Of a stretch of 59,328 nucleotides of DNA, positions 1-8,217 are shown piece after piece. Where the stretch lies: the NCBI GenBank assembly GCA_030041275.1, contig JASHOE010000143.1, forward strand, positions 1-59,328, read 5' to 3'. The stretch comes from Streptosporangiaceae bacterium (lineage in GTDB: Bacteria; Actinomycetota; Actinomycetes; Streptosporangiales; Streptosporangiaceae). The position numbers and the translations under genes were made by a program. The notes below the pieces were generated by a model, which was given only the letters and a program-made list of their open reading frames with translations, was not told the DNA's origin and did no database searches. How positions within the stretch are numbered: the stretch's first letter is position 1; each line of letters starts with the position of its first letter.

Positions 1-49
1 ACCGGCCGGGCTTGCCGGGGCGCCGCGCGAGCCTGCCACCGGTGGAACC

Positions 50-1558
50 TTGACTGATTCCGTCCGCGTCGACCAGCCGCGCCCGGCCGTCGGCCCCGCC
101 CCGCCGCCGCGTCGGCCCGTGCGCCTCGTCGGCTGGATCTCCGGCGTGTGCATCGGCGCCGCGCTGCTCATCATGATCATTGCTTCGCTGATCCGGCCGG
201 ACTGGATGGTTCCGCCGATACCGATGCCGCGATTCGGTCCGCCCTGGCAGCTCACCAACGTGGCGATGTCCGCCGAACTGGTGACCATCGCGCTGTGGGT
301 GGCCGCGGTGCTCGCGCTCGGCGGCCTGGTGGCGGGCCTGCTGACCGCGCGGTGGGGGGCCAGGGGGCCGCTCCGCCTGATCTTCGTGGCGGCGGCGATC
401 ACGGTTGTCGCGTTCACCGTGCTGCCGCCAGTCGGGTCCACCGATGCGCTCGACTACGCCGCATATGGCCGTATTCTTCTGCTTGGCCACAACCCATACG
501 TGGTCACCCCGCTCTACCTGCGGTTGACCGAGCCATTCTTCGGCCAGTCCGTCCCGTCGCGCTGGGAGTACGCGGTGAGCCTGTACGGCCCCGCGGCGAC
601 CATCGAGCAGTACCTGGCGGCCAGGCTCGGCGGGGAGTCGATGGCCCGGATCACCTTCTGGCTTAAGTTCTGGAACGCGTTCGGCTTCGTGGCCGTCGCG
701 GTCGTGCTCGACCGGGTGCTACGCTCGCGGCCGGCCGCGCGGCTGCGCGCCCACTTGCTGTGGACCATCAATCCGCTGCTGCTGTGGGACCTGATGGCGT
801 CCGGCCACGTGGACGTGCTGGCCGCGGCGGCGGGCGTCATCGGGCTGCTGATCATTGGCCGGCAGCCTGCGGACGGCGGTGGCCCGCGACCGTCGGTCTG
901 GCGCGCCCTCGCGGCAGGCGCACTCATCGGGCTGGCTGCGGATATCAAGATCGACTATCTGCTGTTCGGCCTGGCCCTGGCGTGGGCACTCCGCCGGTCA
1001 TGGCCGACCCTCGCGGCGGCCGGCTGTGGCGCCTTCGTCGTGCTCGGCCCGACCTACGCGTGGCTGGGCAAGCCCGCCTTCCAGGCACTCTTCAACCGCG
1101 GGGATGAGACCACGCAGGATAGCCCCTGGCGGTCAGCGGACCTGACCCACTGGAAGTACCTGCTGGTCGTCGCCGTCGTTTTGTTCGTTCTGGTCGCCGT
1201 GCTGCTGCTGTGGCGGCTGCCAGCAGGTGACCCGCGGCGGCCGGCCATCCGGCCGGCGGTGGCGGTGAGCCTGGCGTTCCTGCTCGTCTGGCCGTATCAG
1301 CTGCCGTGGTACGACGCGATGATCGTCTGTGTCCTCGTGCTGTATCCGGCTAGCTGGATCGACTGGCTGGTGCTTGCCCGGCTGGCCGCGGCCACGATCG
1401 CGAACATCCCGGGTGACCCGGACGGGCCGCTGAGCGTGCATCTGTATCAGTTCGACGTCGAACTGGTGCACGGCATGGCTCCGGTCGTCCTGCTAGCCGT
1501 GTCGGGGGCCGCCGTCGTGCTCGCGCTTTTCGGCCGGTGGGGGGCCGTGCGAACCTAG
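50..1558 (+). CDS. Polytopic membrane glycosyltransferase, MptB/GT87-like (polyprenol-phosphomannose dependent)
   Basis: A 502-residue protein with about 12 hydrophobic segments spread along its whole length and a short Pro/Arg-rich cytoplasmic N-terminus. The stretch GSTDALDYAAYGRILLLGH followed by NPYV resembles the first extracytoplasmic loop of actinobacterial polyprenol-phosphate-mannose dependent mannosyltransferases (MptA/MptB and GT87 relatives), where an acidic residue is catalytic. This suggests transfer of a lipid-linked sugar to a cell-envelope glycan on the outer face of the membrane. TTG is used as start and no strong Shine-Dalgarno is visible. The next gene begins 4 bp downstream, so the two are probably co-transcribed. 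The family call is good; acceptor and sugar are not deducible. Confidence 0.72.
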   Translation: MTDSVRVDQPRPAVGPAPPPRRPVRLVGWISGVCIGAALLIMIIASLIRPDWMVPPIPMPRFGPPWQLTNVAMSAELVTIALWVAAVLALGGLVAGLLTARWGARGPLRLIFVAAAITVVAFTVLPPVGSTDALDYAAYGRILLLGHNPYVVTPLYLRLTEPFFGQSVPSRWEYAVSLYGPAATIEQYLAARLGGESMARITFWLKFWNAFGFVAVAVVLDRVLRSRPAARLRAHLLWTINPLLLWDLMASGHVDVLAAAAGVIGLLIIGRQPADGGGPRPSVWRALAAGALIGLAADIKIDYLLFGLALAWALRRSWPTLAAAGCGAFVVLGPTYAWLGKPAFQALFNRGDETTQDSPWRSADLTHWKYLLVVAVVLFVLVAVLLLWRLPAGDPRRPAIRPAVAVSLAFLLVWPYQLPWYDAMIVCVLVLYPASWIDWLVLARLAAATIANIPGDPDGPLSVHLYQFDVELVHGMAPVVLLAVSGAAVVLALFGRWGAVRT

Positions 1559-1562
1559 GCTG

Positions 1563-2225
1563 ATGACTCTGGAGATCAAGCGGCTGCAGCTCGCTACCCT
1601 GCGCGGGGTTGATGGCAACGAGTGGCCGGTGCACGGCTTCGTCGTCCGGTTTCCCGGCGGCGCGGCCCTGGTGGACACCGGCGTAGGCGGCCCGGAGCGG
1701 TGGCTGACCAGCTGGCGAGTGGTCAACAGATCAGTCGCGGCCGCCCTGGACGAACTCGACATGACGCCTGGCGACATCGGCTTCGTCATCAACACCCACC
1801 TGCACTTCGACCACTGCGGCCAGAATGCTGTTTTTAAGCACGCACCGTTCTACGTGCAGCGAGCTGAGCTCGACCGGGCCAGGACCGAGTCAGCCGAGCT
1901 GACCGACTGGTTCGACTTCATGAACGCGCGGTTCGAGTTGCTCGACGGGGACGCCGAGGTGCTGCCAGGGCTGCGGGTGATCGCGACACCCGGTCACACG
2001 GTCGGGCATCAGAGCGTGCTCGTCGAGGCCGGTGACGGCACGTCCGACGTGCTGATCGGGGACGCGGCCTACCAGCCGCTGCAGTACCTTGACCCGCTGG
2101 CCGACGATCTGCCTGATGGTCAGGCCAGCGACGTCACTTCGTGGCGGCAGTCGCTGGGCCGGATCAGATCGATCGAGCCCGACCGGGTCCATTTCTGCCA
2201 CCACGCCGATGTCGTGCACTCATGA
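1563..2225 (+). CDS. Metallo-beta-lactamase-fold hydrolase
   Basis: A 220-residue MBL-fold protein. It has the full zinc motif HLHFDH near residues 79-84, the later metal histidine in TPGHTVGH, the bridging aspartate in LIGDAAY, and a C-terminal FCHHADV supplying the last histidine. The arrangement is that of lactonase/glyoxalase II-like enzymes, which hydrolyse esters, lactones or thioesters. It starts 4 bp after the glycosyltransferase stop. Its 3' end faces gabT across 18 bp. The metal site is intact, so it is probably active, but the substrate is unknown. Confidence 0.85.
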   Translation: MTLEIKRLQLATLRGVDGNEWPVHGFVVRFPGGAALVDTGVGGPERWLTSWRVVNRSVAAALDELDMTPGDIGFVINTHLHFDHCGQNAVFKHAPFYVQRAELDRARTESAELTDWFDFMNARFELLDGDAEVLPGLRVIATPGHTVGHQSVLVEAGDGTSDVLIGDAAYQPLQYLDPLADDLPDGQASDVTSWRQSLGRIRSIEPDRVHFCHHADVVHS

Positions 2226-2243
2226 CCGAGGGGGGCGGCGGCT

Positions 2244-3605
2244 TCAGAGCGTGCCGAAGGCGTCCGCGAGGATATTCAGTCCCTCGGCCAGCAGGCTGTG
2301 TCCGATCACCAGCGGCGGCAGCAGCCGGAGCACGTTGCCGTAGGTGCCGCAGGTTAGCACGATCATGCCGGCCTGGTGGCAGTGCCGGGAGACCTGGGCG
2401 GCGGCCGCCGCGTCCGGCTCCGCGGTGCCCGGCTTCACCAGCTCCAGCGCGCACATGGCGCCGCGGCCGCGCACGTCCCCGACCGCCGGGCACGCCGCGG
2501 CGATGTCTCGCAGCCGTGGCAGCATGACGATCTCAATCGCCCGCGCGGCGCCGACAAGATCTTCCTTCTCCATGGTCTCGATGGCGCCGAGCGCTGCCGC
2601 GCAGGCCACCGGGTTACCGCCGTAGGTGCCGCCCAGGCCGCCTGGGTGGACCGCGTCCATGAGCTCGGCGCGTCCCGTCACGCCTGCCAGCGGCAGCCCG
2701 CCGGCGATTCCCTTGGCGGTGGTGATGAGGTCCGGCACGACGCTCTCGTTGTCGCACGCGAACCAGTCGCCGCTGCGGCAGAAGCCCGACTGAATCTCGT
2801 CAGCGATGAAGACGATGCCGTGGGCCCGGCAGTAGTCGGCGAGGCCGGGCAGGAAGCCGGCTGGCGGCACGATGAAACCGCCTTCGCCCTGGATGGGCTC
2901 GATTACCACAGCCGCGACGTTCTCCTCGCCGACCTGGGCGTGGATCAGGCTGGTGACGACGCTGAGCGCGTCGGCGGCGCACCGGGCCGGTCCGCCAGGC
3001 CAGCGGTACGGATAGGCCATGGGCATCCGGTACACCTCGCCGGCGAACGGCCCGAAGCCCTCCTTGTACGGCATGTTCTTGGCGGTCATCGCCATGGTGA
3101 GGTTGGTCCGGCCGTGGTAGGCGTGGTCGAAGACGACGATGGCGTCTCGCCCGGTGGCGTGCCTGGCGATCTTGACTGCGTTCTCTACGGCCTCGGCGCC
3201 GGAGTTGAACAGGGCGGACCGCTTGTCGTAGTCACCGGGCGTTAGCCGGTTGAGCTGCTCGCATACCTCGACGTAGCCCTCGTAGGGAGCGACCATGAAA
3301 CACGTATGGGTGAACTGCGCGACCTGCTCCGTTACCCGGCTCACGACCAGCTCGGCGCTGTTGCCCACCGACGTGACCGCGATGCCGGAGCCGAAGTCGA
3401 TCAGCGAGTTGCCGTCGACATCCACGGCCACGCCGCCGCCTGCCGCCGTGATAAACACCGGCAGCGTGTGGCTGAGGCCGCGGGCGACGCTGCGCTGACG
3501 GCGCTCGAACAGCTCGCGTGACCGCGGGCCAGGGATCTCCGTGACCAGATTGCGGTGCTGGGGGAGCGACGGCCCGCCAGCCGGAATATCAGGGTTCGCG
3601 CTCAT
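2244..3605 (-). CDS. gabT: 4-aminobutyrate aminotransferase (class III, PLP)
   Basis: A 453-residue class III aminotransferase. It has the typical GabT N-terminus (LVTEIPGPRSRELFERR), the cofactor-binding SGAEAVENAVKIAR segment, FIADEIQSGFCRSG containing the PLP-contacting Asp, the Schiff-base lysine in TTAKGIAGG, and the downstream GGTYGGNPVACAAALGA motif. It should convert GABA plus 2-oxoglutarate to succinate semialdehyde plus glutamate in the cytoplasm. No succinate-semialdehyde dehydrogenase lies beside it. The gene is divergent from the thiolase-like gene with only 18 bp between start codons. No Shine-Dalgarno is visible, while a TATTGT hexamer sits 7 nt upstream of the ATG, so the mRNA may be leaderless. 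Other class III omega-aminotransferases are the main alternative. Confidence 0.9.
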   Translation of the reverse strand: MSANPDIPAGGPSLPQHRNLVTEIPGPRSRELFERRQRSVARGLSHTLPVFITAAGGGVAVDVDGNSLIDFGSGIAVTSVGNSAELVVSRVTEQVAQFTHTCFMVAPYEGYVEVCEQLNRLTPGDYDKRSALFNSGAEAVENAVKIARHATGRDAIVVFDHAYHGRTNLTMAMTAKNMPYKEGFGPFAGEVYRMPMAYPYRWPGGPARCAADALSVVTSLIHAQVGEENVAAVVIEPIQGEGGFIVPPAGFLPGLADYCRAHGIVFIADEIQSGFCRSGDWFACDNESVVPDLITTAKGIAGGLPLAGVTGRAELMDAVHPGGLGGTYGGNPVACAAALGAIETMEKEDLVGAARAIEIVMLPRLRDIAAACPAVGDVRGRGAMCALELVKPGTAEPDAAAAAQVSRHCHQAGMIVLTCGTYGNVLRLLPPLVIGHSLLAEGLNILADAFGTL

Positions 3606-3618
3606 GCCTGCGACAATA
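3606..3618 (-). promoter_or_regulatory. Candidate -10 element for a leaderless gabT transcript
   Basis: On the minus strand TATTGT (3618 to 3613) fits the TANNNT -10 consensus and ends exactly 7 nt before the ATG at 3605, the spacing typical of leaderless actinobacterial genes. The -35 region (about 3636-3641) is weak and would lie inside the divergent thiolase-like gene. Confidence 0.35.
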
Positions 3619-3623
3619 GCCTG

Positions 3624-4811
3624 GTGAGTCGCCCTCAGGCAGGTCCCGCCAGCAGGCGGCCGGTGATCGCCGGCCTCGGGATTACCGAGGTGGGCAAGGT
3701 TTACGGGCCGTCCCCCACCCAGTTCGCCGCGGACGCGGTTCGCCGTGCTGTCGTCGACGCCGGGCTGCGACTCGCGGACGTCGACGGCCTGCTCACCTCC
3801 TCCGGCGTTACGGGTGGAATATCGGTCGATCTGCAGCGCGACCTCGGCCTGGCGAACCTAGCGCTGCTCTCGCACGTGCAGTCCTACGGGGCGACTGCGG
3901 CGACCATGGTGCAGATCGCGTCGCTGGCAGTGGCGTCCGGCTCGGCCAGTGTCGTCGCGTGTGTCTTCGCCGACAGCCCGCTGCGACCCGACCGCGGCGC
4001 CGGCGCCGCCTACGGCACCCGCCGCGCGCCGGCTGGCTGGTGGGGCCTGCTCGGCGCCAGCGGCGTGATCGGCGCCAATCCGATGTACGCGCTGGCCGCA
4101 CGTCGGCACATGGCGCGCTTCGGCACGACGACCGAGCAGTTCGGCCACATCGCCGTCGCGCAGCGTGCGTGGGCGGCTCTGAATCCGATCGCGCAGCAGC
4201 GCGAGCCGATCACGCTCGACGATCACCAGGCATCCCGGTGGATCGCGGAGCCGCTGCGCCTGCTTGATTGCTGCCTGGTGTCCAACGGCGGCGTCGCGGT
4301 GATCGTGACCACCGCGGACCGGGCCGCCAGCCTGCCGCAGCCACCGGTTCACGTCCTCGGCTGGGCTCAGTCACACCCTGGCCACTACCTCCGCAAAGAC
4401 CCCGACTTCGGGCTGGTGACCGGCGCCGCGACCGCCGGCCCGGTGGCGCTCGACATGGCCGCCATTACCCTGGCCGACGTGGATGTGGCGGAGTTGTATG
4501 ACTGCTACACGTTCACGGTGCTGGTCACCCTCGAAGACTATGGTTTCTGTCCCAAGGGCGAGGGCGGTCCGTTCGTCGCGAGCGGCGTGCTCGGCCCGGC
4601 CGGGAAACTGCGGCTCAACACCGGCGGCGGTCAGCTCTCCGGCTATTACCTGTGGGGCATGACCCCGCTGGCTGAGGCAGTCATCCAGGCTCGTGGCCAG
4701 GGCGGCGAGCGACAGGCCGATCATCACGACATCGTGCTGGTGTCTGGCAACGGCGGCGTGCTTGACCACCACGCGACGCTGGTGCTGGCCAGCGCGGCGG
4801 GTGCATCGTGA
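3624..4811 (+). CDS. Thiolase-superfamily lipid-transfer-like protein (possible DUF35-partnered aldolase)
   Basis: A 395-residue protein of the thiolase superfamily, lipid-transfer/SCP-X-like branch. It has the N-terminal VIAGLGITEVGK, a central LYDCYTFTVLVTLEDYGFC, and GEGGPFV plus LNTGGGQLSGYY motifs. At the usual nucleophile region (about residues 84-95) the sequence is HVQSYGATAATM, with no cysteine. This is the pattern of non-condensing members such as the Ltp2-type retro-aldolases that pair with a DUF35 protein in steroid side-chain cleavage. A DUF35 gene overlaps its 3' end by 4 bp, which supports a two-subunit complex. GTG 3624 is chosen because it lies just downstream of the divergent gabT start; an in-frame upstream start at 3555 would run into gabT. 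The substrate is probably an acyl-CoA (inference). Confidence 0.75.
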   Translation: MSRPQAGPASRRPVIAGLGITEVGKVYGPSPTQFAADAVRRAVVDAGLRLADVDGLLTSSGVTGGISVDLQRDLGLANLALLSHVQSYGATAATMVQIASLAVASGSASVVACVFADSPLRPDRGAGAAYGTRRAPAGWWGLLGASGVIGANPMYALAARRHMARFGTTTEQFGHIAVAQRAWAALNPIAQQREPITLDDHQASRWIAEPLRLLDCCLVSNGGVAVIVTTADRAASLPQPPVHVLGWAQSHPGHYLRKDPDFGLVTGAATAGPVALDMAAITLADVDVAELYDCYTFTVLVTLEDYGFCPKGEGGPFVASGVLGPAGKLRLNTGGGQLSGYYLWGMTPLAEAVIQARGQGGERQADHHDIVLVSGNGGVLDHHATLVLASAAGAS

Positions 4812-5230
4812 CCGTCGGCCCGGTCGCCAGGGACGAAGCCACCGCGGAGTTCTTTGGCGCCGCCGCCGCCGGCCGGTTCCTGCTGCGGCGCTGCGCAGCG
4901 GGGCACTTCAGTGAGCCGTCGGCGCAGCAGTGCACAACCTGCGCCAGCACCGACTTGGCCTTCGTGCCCGCAGCTGGCGGCGCGACGCTGATCAGCTGGA
5001 CCGTCGTGTGGGGCCGGCCGTCGGGCGACACCGAACCGGAGCGGACCGTGCTCGCCATCGGCGAGCTGGACGAGGGACCGTGGTGGTGGTCGCAGCTGGT
5101 GGGCGCCGACCAGGCGAGCCTCGTCGTCGGCCAGCAGCTTCACATCGAGTTCCGGCGCGCCGCCGAGGAGCAGGAGGCCGTGCCAGTGTTCGTGCCCGGT
5201 GCTAGTCGCGGGGGTGGAGGACACGGCTGA
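4808..5230 (+). CDS. DUF35-type OB-fold/zinc-ribbon protein, partner of the thiolase-like protein
   Basis: A 140-residue DUF35 (rubredoxin-like zinc ribbon plus acyl-CoA-binding OB fold). The N-terminal LLRRCAAGHFSEPSAQQCTTC is the degenerate zinc knuckle: CTTC supplies two ligands, but the first half reads C-x3-H rather than CxxC, so a histidine or only partial metal binding may be used. The OB-fold region follows (ISWTVVWG, TVLAIGELDEGPWWWSQL). The GTG start overlaps the upstream stop (GTGA), indicating translational coupling and probably stoichiometric production with the thiolase-like subunit. Such proteins bind acyl-CoA and stabilise or activate thiolase-like aldolases or synthases. Confidence 0.78.
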   Translation: MTVGPVARDEATAEFFGAAAAGRFLLRRCAAGHFSEPSAQQCTTCASTDLAFVPAAGGATLISWTVVWGRPSGDTEPERTVLAIGELDEGPWWWSQLVGADQASLVVGQQLHIEFRRAAEEQEAVPVFVPGASRGGGGHG

Positions 5231-5249
5231 CCAGGGGCCCGCGGTCCAG

Positions 5250-5765
5250 GTGCGTATCGTGCAGCTCACGGCGGCGGCCTTCCGCGCGCTGGCGCACGGT
5301 GACCTGGCGGCCGCCAACAACGCTAGTCCCGTGCCACTGTCGGCATACCTCGCCGGCGCCGACTGCCGACGGGTCTGGGAACGGCGCAGCGACCAGGTCG
5401 TCGAGGACCCGGAGAGCGCGGCGTGGGTGACCGGAGTCATCTGGGACGTGGAGCGGCGACTGGCCGTCGGCAGGGCCGGCTACCACGGGCCGCCTGACCC
5501 GTCGGGGATGGTCGAGATCGGTTACGCGGTTGATCCCGCGTACCGACGGCGCGGCTACGCTCGGGCGGCGCTTGAGGCACTGCTGCTGCGGGCGGCACGG
5601 GAGCCGAGCGTGACGACGGTGCGCGTGACGATCAGCCCCGACAACACGCCGTCCTACCGGCTGGCCGCCCAGTACGGCTTCACGCAGGTCGGAGAGCAGT
5701 GGGACGACGAGGACGGCCTGGAGGTCATCTACGAGGTTGCCGCGAGCCGGCACCCAGCGGGCTAA
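5250..5765 (+). CDS. GNAT-family N-acetyltransferase
   Basis: About 171 residues with the GNAT core: MVEIGYAVDPAYRRRGYARAA gives the beta4 strand and the acetyl-CoA pyrophosphate-binding R/Q-x-x-G-x-G/A loop, followed by DNTPSYRLAAQYGF, the typical alpha4 motif of RimJ/RimL-like acetyltransferases. It likely acetylates an amine (protein N-terminus, polyamine or small molecule) using acetyl-CoA. GTG 5250 is chosen because homologous folds begin with the RIVQLTAAAF-type strand; GTG 5214 or 5199 would add 12-17 residues overlapping the DUF35 gene. Its stop codon overlaps that of the convergent MBL gene (shared CTAA). Confidence 0.78.
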   Translation: MRIVQLTAAAFRALAHGDLAAANNASPVPLSAYLAGADCRRVWERRSDQVVEDPESAAWVTGVIWDVERRLAVGRAGYHGPPDPSGMVEIGYAVDPAYRRRGYARAALEALLLRAAREPSVTTVRVTISPDNTPSYRLAAQYGFTQVGEQWDDEDGLEVIYEVAASRHPAG

Positions 5766-6574
5766 GGACGCTGCCCGTGCAGCCGGGCGACATAGCGCTC
5801 AGCCGAGCGGCGCACCGCGGCCGCGCCGTCCCGCACGACAACGCGCCCCCACCACCCGCCGTACACCCGGTCGAAGCCGAACGTCTCGGTCCGCCGCGCG
5901 ATGTCGAGCACGGTGGCCTCGTCCAGCGGGATGAGGTTCGGGTAGCTCCACATGAAGCTGACCCAGTCGCGATCGGCGACCACCGTGATGGTGTCGCCCG
6001 TCAGTAGCGCGCCGCGGCCCTGCGACCCGGCCGGCCAGTGCAGCACCGCCGCTCCATCGAAGTGCCCGCCTATTCGTGCGAGCGTCAGGCCCGGCACCGG
6101 CTCGGCCTGGTCATCGAAGTACTGGATCCGCGGTGACGGCCGCTGCACCCACTCCTGGTCTGCGCGCGGGATGAGTATCCGGGCGTCGAAGGCGTCGGCG
6201 AACTCGACGTTGGCGGCGTAGAAATGCGGGTGCGACATGCAGATCGCGCTGATGCCACCGAGCTCGGCGACGCGTGCCCGCGCCCCGTCATCCAGCAGCG
6301 AGACGCAGTCCCAGAGCACATTGCCCTGGGGCGTACACACGAGCAGAGCCCGCTGGCCGATGGCGAACGCCGGTTCCAGCCCGATGCCGAACAAGCCGGC
6401 CTCCTCCTCGCGGACGACGACGGCGTGATCGAGGGCAAGCTGGTCCATCGTGAGCCAGCGCTGGCCGCCCCAGCCGACGTATTGTCGCTCGTCGGCGCAG
6501 ATGACGCACTGAGCGGGCGGCTCGGCTGCGTCACGCTGCTGGACGCCGCACGTCGCGCAGATCCAGGCTGGCAC
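5762..6574 (-). CDS. Zinc-ribbon plus MBL-fold protein with altered metal motif
   Basis: A 270-residue protein. Residues 6-26 form a four-cysteine zinc ribbon (CATC ... CVIC), then an MBL-fold domain. The metal motif reads SHPHFY (H115, H117) where active enzymes have HxHxDH, so the aspartate is Tyr119 and the following histidine is missing. The later histidine (GGHFDG) and bridging aspartate (LTGDTI) are present. At most one full metal site can form. This fits an uncharacterised conserved subfamily, so the change is probably a family trait rather than decay (recollection). GTG start with a strong GGAGG 5-9 nt upstream. Convergent with the GNAT gene. Function unknown; hydrolase or redox sensor are both possible. 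Confidence 0.75.
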   Translation of the reverse strand: MPAWICATCGVQQRDAAEPPAQCVICADERQYVGWGGQRWLTMDQLALDHAVVVREEEAGLFGIGLEPAFAIGQRALLVCTPQGNVLWDCVSLLDDGARARVAELGGISAICMSHPHFYAANVEFADAFDARILIPRADQEWVQRPSPRIQYFDDQAEPVPGLTLARIGGHFDGAAVLHWPAGSQGRGALLTGDTITVVADRDWVSFMWSYPNLIPLDEATVLDIARRTETFGFDRVYGGWWGRVVVRDGAAAVRRSAERYVARLHGQRP

Positions 6575-6586
6575 CAGTCCACCTCC

Positions 6587-7393
6587 TCAGCAACCGGTCC
6601 GCCCGGGAGCCCGAAGCCGCACCGAAACCCCCAGCCGACGCGAAAGGACCGCTGTCCTGTCGGCGTCGGCCGGGCCGAACCCGGCATCGTCGCGACTGAA
6701 CTGCACGTACCCGATGCCCGCATCCGGCGCCGGGATGCCCGGTCGGTTCGCCGTTGCCTGCACCAGCCGCAACAGCGCCCCGTTCGGCCAGCTCAGGTCT
6801 GCCGTAGGTTGTCCCGCGCTGTCGCTCGCAGTGACGACCCTAGCGTCGAGGGCGTCGGTGAACAGCCGCGTTGCCGCGCCGAGGTCGGCGACACGCTGTT
6901 CTATCAGGCTGAGCGAGGACGGATGCCCTGGCTCGCCGAGATCCGCGGGCGGACTCGAAGAGGCCGGCGAGCCAGCCTGCTCGGCGATCTGGATCACCGT
7001 CCCGTGGCCGTCGCGAGGATGCAGGAACGCCTCTTTCCAGTAAGGGTTCTGCAGCCGGACGCCGACGGGCTCGACGCCGAGCGCCTTGATCTTGCCGAGC
7101 GTGACCTCGATCGCCGGAACGACGAAATTGAGGTGGTGAAAGCCAGGTCCCCGCTCGGCCAGGAACCGGTCGAGAAATGCCGCGTCTGGGCCACCCGTGG
7201 GAGTCAGCAGCTCGACCTTCGGGCCAGCGGAGAATCGCAGCTGGCCCCACCAGAAGCCGGGGGAGTTGCCGCCATAAGCCCAGGCGCCGCCGAGCAGCCC
7301 GCTGAACAGCTGCCAGCCATCGGTCAGGGTGGCCGTGCCCACCGCGACATGGTCAAGCACCGTCTGCCGTGGTGCGCGCTCGTTGTCCGGCAC
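6587..7393 (-). CDS. VOC-superfamily protein (methylmalonyl-CoA epimerase/glyoxalase-like)
   Basis: About 268 residues. The N-terminal half is a vicinal-oxygen-chelate domain: LDHVAVGTATL carries the first metal histidine, GFHHLNFVVP the next, and GTVIQIAE supplies the conserved C-terminal acidic ligand, as in methylmalonyl-CoA epimerase and glyoxalase I relatives. A Pro/Ser linker (about residues 148-158) leads to a second, degenerate VOC-like half. GTG 7393 is chosen because GAGGAG lies 7 nt upstream; GTG 7408 is an alternative. It is in the same direction as, and just upstream of, the zinc-ribbon MBL gene. The substrate cannot be assigned. Confidence 0.72.
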   Translation of the reverse strand: MPDNERAPRQTVLDHVAVGTATLTDGWQLFSGLLGGAWAYGGNSPGFWWGQLRFSAGPKVELLTPTGGPDAAFLDRFLAERGPGFHHLNFVVPAIEVTLGKIKALGVEPVGVRLQNPYWKEAFLHPRDGHGTVIQIAEQAGSPASSSPPADLGEPGHPSSLSLIEQRVADLGAATRLFTDALDARVVTASDSAGQPTADLSWPNGALLRLVQATANRPGIPAPDAGIGYVQFSRDDAGFGPADADRTAVLSRRLGVSVRLRAPGRTGC

Positions 7394-7533
7394 CCAGAAT
7401 CTCCTCACTCCGCAGTGTGCACGCAGAGAAAGTTTCTCGTGGCCCGCGCTGCCCGTTCAAACCGGCCGCCGATCGTCCGGTACTGCCGCTACGGTCGGTA
7501 CCACTCTGGACATCCAAGGAGGCGGCGAACACG

Positions 7534-8217
7534 ATGACTATCCTGCTCATCGCGGGTCTGTGGCTCGACGGATCCGCGTGGGACGAGGTTGGCTCGCACC
7601 TGCGGGCCCTGGGCCATCAGGCCGTACCCGTCTGGCTACCCGGCCAAGGGGCACCGGCGTCGGAAGCGACGCTCGATGATCAGCTCGCGGCGGTGCTCGC
7701 GGCGGTGGACGCCGCCGCCGGCAGTGTCGTGATCGTCGGTCACTCGGCGGCCTGCACGCTCGCGTGGATGGCGGCCGACTCCCGGCCAGGCAAGGTGGCG
7801 CGGGTCGCGATGATCGGCGGCTTCCCGTCGCGCGATGGCGATACCTATGCCGACTTCTTCGAGTCAGTCGACGGCCTCATGCCGTTCCCTGGCTGGGGCC
7901 CGTTCGACGGTCCGGACTCAGCCGACCTCGACGAGCAGCAGCGTGCCTCGATCGCGGCCGCCGCCATCGCAGTTCCCGAGGCTGTGGCGAAGGGGCTCGT
8001 GCATCTCAGCGATCAGCGGCGGTTCGAGATACCTGTGACGCTCATCTGCCCGGAGTTCTCCCCCGCGCAGGCGAGGGAGTGGATCGACGGAGGAGAGGTG
8101 CCAGAGCTCTCCAGGGCCCGGCACGTCGACTATGTCGACATCGCGTCGGGCCACTGGCCAATGTTCAGCCAGCCGGCCACGCTGGCCGACCTGCTAGCCG
8201 AGGTGGCCAGTGCCTGA
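7534..8217 (+). CDS. Alpha/beta hydrolase
   Basis: A 227-residue small alpha/beta hydrolase. Strand 1 with the oxyanion loop is ILLIAGLWLDGSAW; the nucleophile elbow is GHSAAC (Ser near residue 73); the C-terminal catalytic histidine is in ASGHWPMFSQP. This resembles RsbQ/MenH-type esterases found widely in actinomycetes. ATG 7534 is preceded by AAGGAGG at good spacing. The 3' end overlaps the following GNAT gene by 8 bp, so the two are likely co-translated. Cytoplasmic, no signal peptide. Substrate unknown. Confidence 0.85.
   Translation: MTILLIAGLWLDGSAWDEVGSHLRALGHQAVPVWLPGQGAPASEATLDDQLAAVLAAVDAAAGSVVIVGHSAACTLAWMAADSRPGKVARVAMIGGFPSRDGDTYADFFESVDGLMPFPGWGPFDGPDSADLDEQQRASIAAAAIAVPEAVAKGLVHLSDQRRFEIPVTLICPEFSPAQAREWIDGGEVPELSRARHVDYVDIASGHWPMFSQPATLADLLAEVASA

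Noticed and set aside
6224..7537. A 437-codon plus-strand frame over the MBL and VOC genes
   Set aside because: Arg/Pro/Asp-rich with no domain; the minus-strand genes at this place have full motifs and Shine-Dalgarno sequences.
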